A stretch of DNA of 64,000 nt from Megaustenia siamemsis (GCA_032433765.1 JAVIAB010000124.1:74635746-74699745), one strand, 5' to 3'; positions 10,151-22,160 are shown, numbered from the stretch's first letter. Program-made: numbers and translations. Notes: generated from the sequence alone by a model not told the origin.

Positions 10151-10369
10151 AATAAATACAAAATATTATACTGAAAACTCTCAACAATAAAAATATGAAA
10201 GTACCTCTGAAGTCTGAGAATATCTGCCTGTGTGGGAGGGGACACATGAGCACACACTGCCAGTGTAAAAAATAGGAAAAAGTGGTATTCATGCAAAATT
10301 CAGCCCCTCTGGACTTCGCTAGAGATATAAAGCTGGCAAATGCAAACAACAACAATTAATTAATTATAC

Positions 10370-10545
10370 AGTTAAATGTGTCAACAATTTAATTGTTAAT
10401 ATGATAAGTTTGTCAATTATTTAAATAATAATGCAATAAAATTATTTGTCAATAATTTCATTAATAATATAATTATGTACCAATAATTAACTTAATAATG
10501 CAATAAAATGTGTCAATAACTTAGTAACGTAATATAGCGTATTAA
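10370..10545 (+). repeat. AT-rich degenerate tandem repeat
   Basis: Three to four copies of a ~55-bp unit containing 'gtcaataattt' and 'aataatgcaataaaat'. The block 10150-10370 before it has no recognisable feature. Confidence 0.6.
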
Positions 10546-10601
10546 TGATATTGCAGAGACTGGTTTGAATGATGAGTTAAAGATGCTGAAAATCTTTTCT
10601 C

Positions 10602-10934
10602 TTGTCTTCAAGAGTAATCTTAACGAAGTTTGTAATTGCTCTAAAAATGCTCTTTGACTGTGAAGAAAATAGGCAGATATATAACAGAATTAACTGCACT
10701 ATAAAAAAGGGAAATGTTGGCACTTATGATAATGCTGTTGTGTTAATAGGGGCAAAAGTATACAAATGTGAAGTTGTTGATAAGAATGAAAATTTTAAGG
10801 AAAAAGTGGTATGGTTACAGCTTTATGTAGCTGGTGAACAAAATAAATGCAGAACAACGCAATTAAATTTCAAGACTTCTGCCTTCCAACCAAATTTTAA
10901 ATGTGGGATTTGTATAAATTATCAACAAAATTAA
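10602..10934 (+). CDS. Unrecognised 110-codon ORF
   Basis: I do not recognise this protein. It is a mixed, non-repetitive sequence ('KMLFDCEENRQIYNRINCTI', 'VVWLQLYVAGEQNKCRTT', 'FKCGICINYQQN') with five cysteines. It lies in a stretch without an identified repeat (10545-11040). No splice acceptor is obvious at its start. It could be an exon piece, a decayed TE ORF, or chance. Amino acid use is less biased than in neighbouring shadow frames, which is the only reason for listing it. Confidence 0.25.
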   Translation: MSSRVILTKFVIALKMLFDCEENRQIYNRINCTIKKGNVGTYDNAVVLIGAKVYKCEVVDKNENFKEKVVWLQLYVAGEQNKCRTTQLNFKTSAFQPNFKCGICINYQQN

Positions 10935-11641
10935 GTTGTTAAAAAATTGCAATCTAAATACCAAATTATTATGGATTACAATTTTATTATACAAGAAAAT
11001 GTTTGTTAATGAATGATGTTTTCAAAATTTAAAGCAAATTGTGAAATAATCAGCCGGTCAAAAAAATGTAGACCTTGAATATGAAATGATATAGAAAGAT
11101 ATTATTCATATACAGAGAACATATCACCAATGAGGAAGTGTGTGAAGAAATCTAATGATCCACTGGACCAACAAAAGACTTAATTGCCAATAATTAGAGA
11201 GGGGAGGCTAATCTGGTTTAGACATGTCTAACCTGTCAACAGGCCCTGTAAAAACCATTCTGCAAGTCACAGTACCAGGCTAAAGAAAACAGGAAGGACA
11301 AAAGAAAAGATCAGTGGATAACATCAGAGAATGGACAGGAATATCTTCTTGAGGAGAAAGAAGAAAACAAAGAAAGAAGAAGAAGAAGCACACAACTAGT
11401 TAAATCAAGCAGAAGGTTTTTTGTGATAATCATAGAAACAGTCCTATACACAAAGGTGGGGGTGACTTGAACAGACAGCGCAAAAGAACTTTTATTCTGA
11501 TCTTTCTTTTTTTTTTTGGCACACAATATACAATGTTTTTTGGCTTCAGAATAATTTATTAAGCTTAGATTAACCACAAGAAGTATGTACATCTTGAAGA
11601 ATATAGATAGTAAAAAATTAATAGATGAAGATATCAAAGGA

Positions 11642-12113
11642 AAACAACAAGAGATATAGAAACAAAGTTGAACGCATTCGAAAATAAATGTCTAAGGAAA
11701 ATACTTGGTATAGAATGGAACGAATTCAAAACAAACGAGGAAATTAGAGAAATCGCCAATCAACCACTAATATCTTCAGTAATAAAGAAAAGACGATGGT
11801 CATACGTTGGACATGTGATGAGAAGAGATAATAATCGAATAGCAAAGCAAGCCCTCATATGGGAAACAACAGGTAAAAGAAAAAGAGGAAGACCCAGGGA
11901 GACACTGAGAAGAACATTGATGAGAGAGGCAAGAGCAGCAGGAATCGGCTCCCTCAATGAGATAGAACTGCTTGCACAGAACAGAGACAGATGGCGAGAT
12001 TTGATAAAATATCTTTAAAAGAAAACTGCTAGAACAAAAATTCATATAGGAGAAGGTGTATCTTGGTCTACGCCCTATGGGCCGGTTACGGCTCGAAAGG
12101 TCAATAGATAGAT
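11642..12113 (+). mobile_element. L-A LINE 3' end, young 5'-truncated insertion with TSD
   Basis: A 472-bp insert flanked by agatatcaaagga at 11629-11641 and 12114-12126 (13-bp TSD). It contains the last 117 codons of the L-A ORF, the short 3' UTR ('gtctacgccctatgggccgg') and a (GATA)n tail. It is nearly identical to 42789-43254: by eye only a g/a change before the stop and a one-base indel in the 3' UTR. That points to recent mobilisation of this family. Confidence 0.92.
11668..12018 (+). pseudogene. C-terminus of L-A LINE protein
   Basis: An open frame of 116 codons, truncated at its N-terminus by the insertion event. It includes 'WSYVGHVMRRDNNRIAKQAL' and the 'TGKRKRGRPRETLRRTL' block typical of RTE-like C-terminal regions, and ends DRWRDLIKYL. 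There is no catalytic RT domain, so it cannot act alone. Confidence 0.85.
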
Positions 12114-12903
12114 AGATATCAAAGGACAATTTAATCTAGAACTCAGCAATTGCCGTAAAGCTTTTGGTGCAATGGATGAATTGAATATTGATAAACTATG
12201 GGATATTTACAACACATCAATATTGGCATAAACTGAATTAAGTTCTGGATTTAAAGAAACTGAAAGAAAAGCATGGAGTCATTACATCATATCCAAAATA
12301 GGCATGAAGCCAAACTAGCCTTATTAAATTTCAAGACTGACTTAGGTAAAATACTAGCCAGAACAGCATGTAAAGACCTTGGCAATAGGGTGAAAAACTC
12401 TGCAAGACATGATAACAAAACTTATAAAGATAATCTGGCAGTTGGAACAGAATTAGCTTCCAAAACTTGAAATAGCAAGGTATTATATAATTATATAATA
12501 TACAGTAACAACTAACAGGCTCCTTTACATCAAATGGCAGACCTGTTCTGAGTAAAGATGGCAGCTTACTAACTTTTAGTACTAATAAAAAAGCAGATAG
12601 GCTGAACGTTTCCAGGATATTCTTAACCGCTCACATACCAGTCATCTGATGCAGTTTGAAACAGACACACCAACTTCACATCTAGACATTGCTGTGCTGT
12701 GAATATAAAAGAAATCACTATAACAGAAATTGAATTAGCATTGAAACATATGGTTAATAATAAAGCCTCTGACATAGATATAATAACTGCAGAGATGCTG
12801 AAAGCATTTAATCATCAAAACTTATTCCACCTAAGAAAGTTATTTAATAAAATTTGGGATGAAGAAAAAGTTTATACAAACTGGAAGAAAGGGATCATTA
12901 TCT

Positions 12904-13525
12904 TGATTTTTTATCCTTTCCGCACTGTTAAACGCCATATAGGGCTTGTAGTGTTTTTTGTCACCCATCTCTATTCTGGGCGGGATGTTTGATCTTATCT
13001 AATGGGCCTGCCAACTTTGCTTCTCTTATAAGTGTTCCTTTTAGTGTCTCCTTAGCTCTTCTCTTTTTCTGTATCCTAATATTTCCCAAAGAAGAGCCTG
13101 TTTTGGAATTCTTTTGTTGTCTCTTCTCAGCACATGTCCAACATGTGTCCATCTTCTGTCCTTAATTGTAGGTGAGATCTATGGTGGCATGATTTCTCTT
13201 ATTTCAGTATTAGTCTTGAATTCATTCCATTGTACACAGAATATTTTTCTTAGGTATTTGTCTTCAAAAGTATTTGTTTTTTTCTCGATCTCTTTTCATG
13301 TTTCCGGCATTCATGTGTATAGGTAAGTGTTGATAATAAGTTGCAGTTGAATATTCTAAGTTTAGTTTTCTTGCATAGTATTTTTTATTTCTATATTTTG
13401 TCAAAGTTTTTAAAATTTGTTGCTGCTTTTGCTATCCTGCTTCTGGTCTCTTTCTTTGTTTCACCTTCTTGATCTATATTACTACAAGATATACATTGTG
13501 GTTTACTTTTTCCAATGCCTGGTGA
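12904..13525 (-). mobile_element. L-A/L-B-like LINE 3' fragment
   Basis: The reverse strand reads degraded C-terminal RT-linked sequence ('RRAKETLKGTLIREAKLAG', 'HPAQNRDG') with a 3' terminus near 'gccctatatggcg' and upstream Leu/Ile-rich RT thumb remnants to about 13525. It interrupts L-H at 12903. From 13530 to 13805 I see no clear feature. Confidence 0.6.
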
Positions 13526-14301
13526 TTGAGATATGTATTGCCGTCTGGAGTATTGTTATTTTTCATTATATGGAAAGCACTATTTAACTATAATGCTTCA
13601 AATCGTAGATTTTTTACCAGACACTGCTTGCTCAAGAGTTCCCAATTGACGCTGCAAATAAAGAATTTATTTGCTTCCCCTATTTCTCATTCATTCTGCA
13701 CTAGCCACAGATAGTACAGCTCCTTCAGCATAGGCTACAAACACTGCATTGTTGAAATTACTCCACTGAAGTATGTCACATTTCTTTTTATAGTGGCACT
13801 ATTTACAAGTAAACTGAAAAAGAGATTGAAGCCATGGGTGAATTTTGAATAGAAAAAATAACAAAAATATTGATTGATATATATAACAGCAGATATATAC
13901 CAGGCAATCTGCTAAAATCAATATTCATAGCCCTACCAAAGAAATCTGATGTGATTGAATGTGATGATCATCACACAATAAGCCTTATGAGTCACATGAC
14001 TAAGATATTAATTACTAAGTATCATCATGCGAAAAGTGATGATTAGTGATGAACAGTGTGGTTTTGTTAGAGGTAAAGGAACGAGCAATGCCATATACAT
14101 CATAAGATCTTTAGTAGAAAGAACTATAGAGTTGAAAACAGATCTATACCTATGTTTCATAAATTATACCAAAGCATTTGTAAAGTAAGGCACCAAGAAA
14201 TAATCACAATTTTAGAAGGCATAAACGTTGATAGCAAAGATCTAAGAATAATAAAGAACATGCACTAGCAACATACAGCGGCCATAAGAACTGGAAATCA
14301 A

Positions 14302-14517
14302 TTGGGAATGTTTCAACAAATAAAACAGGATGTTAGGCAAGGTTGTGTGCTGTCACCAGAATTGTTTAATATGTATAGTGAGATTATTTTAAGATCCATA
14401 AGGGGCATGCCTGGAATAACAATCCGAGGTCATAATATAAATAATCTAAGGTATGCTGATGATACAGTCTTAATCGCTAAGAGTGAAAATGAGTTACAGA
14501 AATGTAAGACATTATAG
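14302..14517 (+). pseudogene. L-C reverse transcriptase, motif B-C piece with intact YADD
   Basis: A 71-codon open piece holding 'VRQGCVLSPELFNMYSEII' and 'LRYADDTVLIAKSENELQ', the polymerase active site. The frame breaks on both sides. Confidence 0.75.
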
Positions 14518-14648
14518 TGAAAGAAAGCAAAAATAAAGGACTCAGCCTTAATAGCAAAAAGACAGAAGTAATGGTATCAACAAAGAAAAAGACATCACCT
14601 CAGTGCACAATAAAGACAAGTGAAACAATATTAAAATAGGTAACAGAA

Positions 14649-15104
14649 TTGAAATATTTAGGTACATTGTTAACCTCAGGCGGAAGATGTACAACAGAGG
14701 TGAGATGCAGAATGGCTCAGGCAAAAGCAGCTTTCCAAAAAATGAGGAAGATATTATGCAATCCATTTTTGACAATAGAAACAAGAAAAAGAGTTCTTAA
14801 ATGTTATGTAGAGCCAGTCTTAATATATGGATATGAATCATGGACAATAGGACAACAGTCAAGGATATCACTGGAGTCTGTAGAAATGTGGTTTTACAGA
14901 AAAATGTTGAGAATACTATGGACAGCTAAGAAGAGCAATGAAAACATTCTGAAAGAGGCAAAAGCAAAAAGAGAGCTAATTTCCAATATTAAGAAGAAAC
15001 AGTCACCATTTTTTGGCCATGTATTGAGAGGAAAACAGTTAGAATATATTGTAACAACTGGGAAAATTAAGAGAAACAAAGAGAAAAGATACCAGACAGA
15101 TTAA
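14649..15104 (+). pseudogene. L-C C-terminal domain
   Basis: An open piece of 151 codons: 'LKYLGTLLTSGGRCTTEV', 'RKRVLKCYVEPVLIYGYESW', 'VEMWFYRKMLRILWTAKKSN', 'FFGHVLRGKQLEYIVTTGK'. This is the thumb/connection region found at the end of RTE-like LINE proteins. It is closely related to the minus-strand pieces at 16822-17225, 25455-25690 and 28678-29216. Confidence 0.8.
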
Positions 15105-15269
15105 AAGAATGGCTTGGCAGAAAGTCAACAACAGAAATGATAAACAACTATCGAGATCAAAAGTTGTGGAGAGGCATTATCACCTATGCCAGCAGGCCCG
15201 GTACTTGATGATGATGATTTACAAGTAAAATTCCTGCCTCTCTTTTATGTGTTTAACCAGTTATTTTTT

Positions 15270-16600
15270 CTATCTATTAACCTTTCGAGCCATAGCCAGC
15301 CCATAAGGCATAGACCCAGATACTCTTTCTCTTATTAAAATTTTTATTCTTACAGATTTCAATCCTTGTAAAGATCCTTTATCAAATCTCGCCATTTGTC
15401 TCTGTTCTGTGCAAACAACTCTATCTCATTTAAGAAGTCAATTCCTGCTGCTCTTGCCTCTCTGATCAATGTTCTTCTCAGTGTCTCTCTGGGTTGGCCT
15501 CTTTTCCTTTTACTTGTTGTTTCCCACATGAGGGCTTGCTTTGTTATTCTGTTAATATCTCTCCTGATGATGGTCACATGTCCAACATATGACCATCATC
15601 TTTTCTTGATTACTGAAGATATTACTGGTTGATTGAAGATTTCTCTAATTTTCTCATTTGTTTTGAATTGATTCCACGCTATACTAAGTATTTTCCTTAG
15701 ACATTTATTTTCAAATGTGTTCAATTTTGTTTCGATGTCTCTTGTTTTCCATCTTTCACATGCAAACGGGTTGATAATACGTTTGATTTGAAAAGTCTAA
15801 GTTTAATGTTTGTGCTGATGAGTTTTGATTTCCACAACTTTTCAAGGCTTCTGAAAGACATTGCTGCTTTAGCTATTCCGATTCTAATTTCTTTACTTGT
15901 ATCCCCTTTCCTATCAATGTGACTTCCAAGATAAAGTGATCGATCTCTTCCACTGGTTTGTTTTCCATGTATATTCTGTCATCTGTTGGAATTAAGCTTT
16001 TCATGACTTTAGTCTTTTCATGATTGATCTCAAGCCCAATTTTGCTGGCTATTGATGATAGTCCATTTGTGTTTTCCTGCATTGTTTTTATCTGACTGCT
16101 GATGAGGACTAAGTCATCAGCAAAGTCGAGGTCCTCCAAATGGTCTCCTTGTATCCATTCGATGCCTTTATTACCAGTGCAGCATTTCTTCATTATGAAG
16201 TCCATAACAACTCCAAATAACAAAGGAGATAACATACATCCTTGTTTAACCCCAGTTTCTATTGGAAAACATTCGCTCAGTCCTTCCTCTGTACAAACTG
16301 CACATGTATAGCCATCATACATGTCTTTGATAATATTTATGATTTTTTTATGATAAGCCATATTGCTTCAGAATTTTCCACAAAGAATCTCGATGAATGC
16401 TGTCAAATGCTTTTTTGAAGTTAGTAAAGTTAAGTACGAAAGGTTTTTGCTCTTCAATGTGTTCCTTCAATATGTCGTAGAGTAAAAATGTGGTCAAGGC
16501 AGCTTCTCCCCTTCCTAAACTCAGCCTGTTCTTCATGCATTACTGTATCTATTGAATCCTTTATTCTATTCTTGATGATCTTCGCAGAATAACTTTTAGG
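15270..16600 (-). mobile_element. L-A LINE, RT to 3' end
   Basis: The 3' terminus 'acctttcgagccatagccag' is at about 15283. ORF pieces are 15359-15577 (C-terminus, 'KRKRGQPRETLRRTL'), 15873-16361 (motif B 'KQGCMLSPLLFGVV', motif C 'DLDFADDLVLISSQ') and 16348-16536 (motif A 'LNFTNFKKAFDSIHRDSLW'). It carries frameshifts and is more diverged than the 11.6- and 42.2-kb copies. Confidence 0.85.
15873..16361 (-). pseudogene. L-A reverse transcriptase palm
   Basis: An open piece of 162 codons with 'ETGVKQGCMLSPLLFG' and 'LDFADDLVLISSQIK', followed by 'LEINHEKTKVMKS' and 'EEIDHFILEVTLIGKG', where a frameshift replaces the expected 'FIYLGSHIDREG'. The catalytic aspartates are present but the ORF is broken downstream. 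Confidence 0.8.
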
Positions 16601-16821
16601 CAACTAACAAAAGTGTCACGCCTTTCTATGTTATTTATACTAGAACTATTATGCAATCTGTTATACTTTATTTGTACTTTGGATTTTCATTTTATTGAAG
16701 TAGGAGGTACTTTTTTTTTTAATCTGTAAATCTCTTAGCATAATATTCTAATTGATATGATAACTGTGCTGTGAAGAATATCACACTGTTGTGTAGAGAT
16801 TTATATATGATTGATACAATA

Positions 16822-17225
16822 TTATCATCATCATCATCATCATGTACCATGCATGCTGGCATTGATGATCATGTCTCTCCACAATTTTCGATCTAGACAG
16901 TTATTTATAATTTCTTTTGTTGACCTTCTTCCAAGTCATTCTCTTAAGCTGTCTGGTATCTTTTCTCTTTGTTTTCCTCTATCTCTTCATCCCTAAATTT
17001 TCCCAGTTGTCACAATATATTTCAGCTGTTTGCTTCTTATTGCATGATTTAAAAATGATAATTGTTTCTTCCTAATATTGGAAATTGGCCCTCTTTTTAG
17101 CTTTGGTCTCTTTCAGAATGTCATTATTACTCTTCTCAGCTGTCCTTGGTATTTGGTATTCTCAACATTCTTCTGTAAAACCACATTTCTACAGCCTTCA
17201 GTGATTTTCTTATCTTTAATATAAT
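16822..17225 (-). mobile_element. L-C LINE 3' fragment with (ATC)n tail
   Basis: The (atc)n run at 16826-16841 is the reverse of the (GAT)n tail. Downstream bases on the reverse strand give the L-C C-terminal region ('CHNWENLG', 'RGPISNIRKKQLSFL'-like, broken). Confidence 0.75.
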
Positions 17226-17699
17226 ACAATATTATAGCAATACTAGAATATCATAGTTTATTCAATCAGGTAAAAATAGACAGCAGGTGGCCATGCAGGT
17301 TAAACTGTCGTTTTGCAAATTAGATGACTGTCAGCTCAACTCATTAGAGTAAATAATTAAAATGTGTCTGTCAAGGGGCAAACTTGGACCTGTACACCAC
17401 ATGTCAATTGTGCTCTACAATACTCTTATTTCCAACCTCTCAGCAAATGCTCCAGTCCCTTTTAAACAGACTTCAGGCAAGGATAATTCTACAATAAATA
17501 GTTCTGTTCATAGCTGTTTGTTCATAACTGTATTTATTTTGTCTTCAAATTGACCACACTTGTGGCTATGTGGAGCTTCTTTTAGTTTGACAAATGTATG
17601 CTTATCAATCAGTATTTTGTGACATTATTTCAAACCATGCAATACATGATTTAATGTGAAAAAAAAAATAATTTGTTTTGGGTGTGCATATGAGACTTT

Positions 17700-18010
17700 T
17701 CCAAAGCAATACCAATTGAGTAATAAATGGCTAGTGTTTAGTACTTATTCTGAGAATGCCACCTCTAAGTGCTTTACACATTCATTGCTGACTACAAGGG
17801 TCTGGGTTCAATTTCCATATGTGTCAATTTTTTTTTTACAATTTATATGGCTTCAGGGTTCACTAAGTTTCTACATTTGGATACCACAGATTATTTTCTC
17901 TGGATAGGTAGGGTGGTCTGGTATGATTCTGTCCACATCATCCATAAAATATGTTGTTGGTCATTGCAAAATATGAGCACTAACACCATATTCCTTTAAA
18001 TGCTTTGAAG
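17700..18010 (+). mobile_element. Ancient SINE S1-like remnant
   Basis: A B-box-like 'gggttcaatttcc' and the later 'gagcactaacaccatattcc' parallel the S1 body at 6212-6375, but identity is low. No other feature is visible between 17225 and the exon at 18173. Confidence 0.35.
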
Positions 18011-18172
18011 ACATGGAAGGAAACCTTACTTGTTCCATTTCTGTTGCCAATGTTTGTTTCTAAACAGTGGGATCCGCAGAAATGTAGTTGAAGATCTGTA
18101 CTCTAGATCACATTTTCCATGCATTTCATGTGATTGTTTGTCTATTGTATTGATCTATTGCTTGTATTGTAG

Positions 18173-18316
18173 GAAACCAGAGTGCGCTGGGAAGACTTCA
18201 TGACTGTGATGTCATCAGTTGAAAAACAATTACACAGCACCATGGCTAAAATGAATAACATCACACCAGATGCCCAAACATCTGTTGAGCTGTGTAGCCA
18301 GCTTTCTTCTCTTCAA
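18173..18316 (+). CDS. Spectrin-repeat giant protein, exon 2 of window
   Basis: Acceptor 'tattgtag' and donor 'gtgagc'; 144 bp, phase 0 to 0. The 48 residues begin ETRVRWEDFMTVMSSVEKQL and end SVELCSQLSSLQ. The 'RWEDF' tryptophan is the hallmark position of helix A in spectrin repeats. It is compatible in phase with exons at 3013-3195 and 19272-19408. Confidence 0.7.
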
Positions 18317-18524
18317 GTGAGCCTGCATATTACTAATGAACAACTTTATGCAAATTGCTGTGTTCTGTTTTATTTGTTTGATCAAAATTATCAAATTTAC
18401 ACATATGAAAAACACTAAAACGAAAATTATCTTTCACATATTCTCTTATATATTATCTTAAACATGTGTGACAATTCACAACATAGTATATATGATAATA
18501 AAGATATATATTTAAAAGCACAAC

Positions 18525-18600
18525 ACAGAGCGGAATGGCGCTCCATGGTAGCCATCCTTCGATGTGGAGACGACACTCAATGATGATGAAGATGATATAT
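18525..18600 (+). mobile_element. L-D LINE 3' terminus
   Basis: 'gaatggcgctccatggtagc' followed by 'gatgtggagacgacactcaa' and (GAT)n matches the termini at 46280-46336 and 55411-55474. Confidence 0.8.
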
Positions 18601-18742
18601 ATTATATAATATATATATATTTCTCTCAATAGAAGATTGAAGATGATATATATTATATAATATATATATATATTTCTTCAATAGAAGATTGTGGAAGGAC
18701 ATGATTGCCAATGCCAACTGGTACGGCAGATGATGATGATTT
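18588..18742 (+). repeat. 62-bp tandem duplication plus L-C 3' tip
   Basis: 'gatgatatatattatataa ... caatagaagattg' occurs twice in tandem (about 18590-18650 and 18651-18712). It is followed by an L-C-type terminus ('ggaaggacatgattgcc', (GAT)n). Confidence 0.7.
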
Positions 18743-19271
18743 CTCTCAAATTTGATATGATCATGTAAGTAGTTAGAGCCTGCTCTGTTGACAAACATAG
18801 TTGGGCACAAGAAATTAAAAAGGATAAAGATTGAAAGGAGTGTGCTAAAATAAAAAAAATATACTAAAATAAATACATAAAACCAAAGCCCTGCTGAGAA
18901 AAAAAATTACTGCAGCAAATCTGTGAAGACTTCCTACAATTTTAGTGTAGTGCTGTATTAGAATTTTCCCGACATATGAAACTTGCCCACAAGCATGTGA
19001 ACTCCATGCCTTCCAAGCCAAAGACAGTTTTCAATTCCAGTCCAAAATGGAGGATTTGTTTTTCTTCATCTTGCTATGAACGGTTGATCAATGGCCTAAG
19101 AAGATGGCATCGTGAAGCATTCATTGTTACCAAAACAGAAATCTCAATTGAACATATTGTCACTGCAGTATTTAAACCATATCATATCCTTATAGCATAC
19201 ACTGACAATGTTAAACACAGTGCCTGACCATGAGAACTACTGAGGTTGACTGTAATTTTTGTGTTGATCAG

Positions 19272-19408
19272 GAGATTACACATAATCTGGAGCAGTTAAA
19301 GCTGCAAGTGACCCAGCTTCAGGTTTCACATCTGACATTACAGAGAATTCTGCCTTCTGCCCAGGGCACTTTTGACAACTACAAGGAGCTGCATGAGAAA
19401 TATGAAAG
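19272..19408 (+). CDS. Spectrin-repeat giant protein, exon 3 of window
   Basis: Acceptor 'gatcag' and donor 'gtaatt'; 137 bp, enters in phase 0 and leaves two bases of a codon. It begins EITHNLEQLKLQVTQLQVSH and ends FDNYKELHEKYE plus the split Arg codon completed by exon 4. Heptad leucines suggest a coiled coil typical of spectrin-like rods. Confidence 0.7.
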
Positions 19409-19929
19409 GTAATTTGATTTGTGCCATAAAAAGTCTTAGTACTTGCCACTCTATCTCTCTGCTGACTTTTTTCTTTTTCTTCCCTCGCATAGGAAATTAC
19501 AATGTTCAGTGTTCTGCACCATGATCAATCATTTTTGCCATTGAGTTATTTGCTGGTCATCATCATTGCACTCCGAATATGTCCATTGGTGCTCAGATCC
19601 CTTCCTCAGCAAGTTCCACAGTGTCCAGTGACTGACGACTTCAGTTCTGTGTTATATTTTTGCGTTCTGTGTTGTTATATTTTTGCCATATATTTGTGTA
19701 GGACTTTTTTCTTAATTTTTTGTTTTCTTTGACCTTCATGCAAAATAGTAGCTACTAATAGTATTGCTTATAGGAAAGAGTGATGTTAAAAACAGTGTTT
19801 GTTGTTTGTTATTTTTTCTAGAATCCATCATTAAAACTAAAGTCTGTTAACTGTAGTGGTTTAATCTGTAATTTAATCTATCTGAAAAATGTCTTGTGCA
19901 ATAAATCTATTTCAATAGAAGTTAGAGTG

Positions 19930-20375
19930 TTCATCGGTGCTATTTAGAGCCCATTTTGACCTATGGAAGTGAATCATAGACAGTAAACAAACAAATGAAA
20001 AGATGATTAGAGACCACAGAAAAGGAATTTCTTGGAAAAATGTTGAAAGTTCCCTGAACGGAACTTAAAGACCAACAAGGGCATTCTCAAAGAGGCCAAC
20101 ATAGAAAGGGAGCTCCCAAAAAAAAAAAAACTAGAAAGAAACAATCAACATTTTTCAGAAACAATGAGAAGAGGAAAGCTGGAATACTTGGTTTACAACA
20201 GGCAAAATACAGGGAAAGAGAGATTGTGGATGACATAAAGTGAGGATACTATATAGGTTGGTGTCGTGGCACGGAAAATAGTCAACAACAGAATTGATAA
20301 GATGCACTGTGGATAGAAAATTATGGAAGGATATGATCGCCTTTGCCAACCAGTATGGTACATGGTGATGATCTA
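19930..20375 (+). mobile_element. L-C LINE 3' fragment, diverged
   Basis: Reads like the L-C C-terminal region ('agcccattttgacctatgga' = PILTYGSES-type, 'gaaaggagctcccaaaa', 'agaagaggaaagctggaata') and ends 'aaggatatgatcgcc...gatgat'. Multiple indels. The interval 19430-19700 before it holds a degraded reverse LINE-like terminus similar to 23865-23960. Confidence 0.7.
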
Positions 20376-20384
20376 TTTATTGTC

Positions 20385-21700
20385 ATTTAACTCTGAAGAT
20401 GGCACATAGGGCAACAATTCTAGACTCTTGTGTCTGATGATCTTTGGTATCAAGTGTCAGACCTTGAACAGGACCCGCATTGTATCTCGCCACTTGGCTC
20501 TGTTCTGGGTGAGTTTCTCAATCTCAATGACAGAACTGTTGTCTACTATTGTTGCCCCTCACCTCAGTGTTCTTTTAATTGTTTCTTTAGGTCAGTCTCT
20601 TTTTCTTCTACTCTCTGGTTTCCATTTAAGGGCCTGCTTTGAGATTCTCTTGTTTCTTCTCATTACATAGCTAACATATGACCACCTTCTTTTCTTGGTT
20701 ATTGTTGATATTTTTTTATGCTTTGTCATTTGTCTTATTTCTGTACTAGTCTTGAATTCTTTCCATGGTAATACCAATTTTTTTTCCTGAGGCATTTGTT
20801 TTAAAATTTATACTTTATTTTCTATTTCATTAGTTAGTTTCCAGCTCTCGCATGTTTAAGTAAGGTTGGATAATACATTTGATTTGAAAATCCTGATCTT
20901 TGTGTTTTCTGTGCTTAGTAATTTTGATTACCATATTTCATCAAGGTTTCTAAAAGTCATTGCTGCCATTGCTTTTCAGATTCTAATTTCTTTCTTAGTT
21001 TCTCTTTCTTGGAGAAACTATGGAGTTTTCAAGATGTACAAAATGATCTACATCTTCCACTGTTTTTCCTTCAAGGTGTATTGTTTCTTCTGGGCGAATT
21101 TAATTTTTCATAACTTTTGTCTTTTCTTGGTTCATTTCTCAAGTCCTATTTTTCTAGCTATTGATGACAGGACATTTGTTTTTTCTTGCAACGTGTTTAC
21201 ATTGCTAATTGATAAGATTTTTGTTGTCGTCAAAATCAAGGTCCTCCATTTGAGAACCAAGTGACCATCCAATGCCTTTGTTAGCTGTGCAGCATTTTTG
21301 CATTATGAAGTCGATGGCTATTCCAAATAACAAGGGTGATAAAATACATTCTTGTTTCACTCCTGTATCAATCTAGAATGATTCACTCAATTCCGCCTCT
21401 GTGTGAACTGCACATGAGAAGCCATTGTGCAGATTTTTTATGATGTTAATCATTTTTGGTGGTATTTCATATGTTTGAGTATGTTCCACAATGAGACTCT
21501 ATGTATGCTGTTTAAAACCTTTTTTAAATCAATGAAATTTAGAATATGTGGTTTATTTAATAGATAAAAGTTTACCACTACCAATAGACTTTTAGCAAAA
21601 TATATTGAAGGAATGATATGACAGAAAACAAATAGTCCTTCGTGTCTGTTGTAGACACTTACTTTAGTTATATAATAGTTTACATTTGTTGTAGGCATGA
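20385..21700 (-). mobile_element. L-B LINE, RT to 3' end, decayed
   Basis: The 3' terminus is near 20395 ('gccctatgtgccatcttcag' reversed). Reverse-strand pieces include 'YVSYVMRRNKRISKQALKW' (20592-20795) and, near 21220-21500, remnants equivalent to the FADD region and 'LNSIHRVSLWNILKH' (motif A). No long ORF survives. Confidence 0.75.
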
Positions 21701-21734
21701 AATAATCCTACACTTTTTATTCTCATATTCATTC

Positions 21735-22160
21735 ATTCATCATGTGCCATACCGGTTGGCGTAGGCGATCATGTCCTTCCACAATCTTCTATCCACAGTG
21801 CATCTTATCAGTTCTGTTGTTGACTGTTTTCCATGCCACAACACCAAGCTATCCAGTATTTTCTCTCTTTGTCATCTGAGATCTCTTTTTCCTTTTATTT
21901 TGTCAGTTGTAACCAAGTATTCCAACTTTCCTCTTTTCATGATGTGCCCAAAAAATGTTGATTGTTTCTTTCTGATGTTTTTAGGAACTCCCTTTTTGTG
22001 TTGGCCTCTTTGAGAATTTCCTCATTGGTCTTTTTAGCTGTCCAGGGAACTTGCAACAATCTTCTGAGAAATCCCTTCTCTGTGGCTGGCCTCTAATCGT
22101 CTTTTCATTTGTTTGTCTACTGTCCATGATTCGCTTCCATAGGTCAGAATTGGTTCTATA
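21735..22160 (-). mobile_element. L-C LINE 3' fragment (subtype C2)
   Basis: Begins with a short (atc)-type tail near 'catcatgtgccataccgg' and reads the C-terminal L-C region in reverse, ending near 'ggctctaatc'. It is the same subtype as 23350-23635 and 29332-29715. Confidence 0.8.

Larger units (their letters stand above)
11560..12903 (+). mobile_element. L-H: LINE linker/RT N-terminal fragment
   Basis: Frames around the L-A insertion read as one protein: 'LIDEDIKGQFNLELSNC', 'KAFGAMDELNIDKLWDIYNT', 'RKAWSHYIISKIGMK', then 'GRPVLSKDGSLLTFSTNKKA', 'ERFQDILNR', and 'IELALKHMVNNKASDIDIIT...LFNKIWDEEKV'. This is the segment between endonuclease and RT fingers of an RTE-like LINE. Stops and frame changes are frequent. 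It is cut at 12904 by a minus-strand LINE piece. An insertion of L-A splits it at 11641/12114. Confidence 0.7.
13806..15215 (+). mobile_element. L-C LINE, RT to 3' end
   Basis: The + strand reads 'DIYNSRYIPGNLLKSIFIAL', 'DDHHTISLMSHMTKILI', 'GKGTSNAIYIIRSLVERT', motif B 'KQDVRQGCVLSPELF', motif C 'NNLRYADDTVLIAKS' and the C-terminal region, ending 'SRPGT'-like before a (GAT)n tail at about 15207-15220. Several stops and frameshifts are present, e.g. after 'ISLMSHM' and around 14515. It belongs to the same family as 1-2700 and 28678-29216. Confidence 0.8.
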
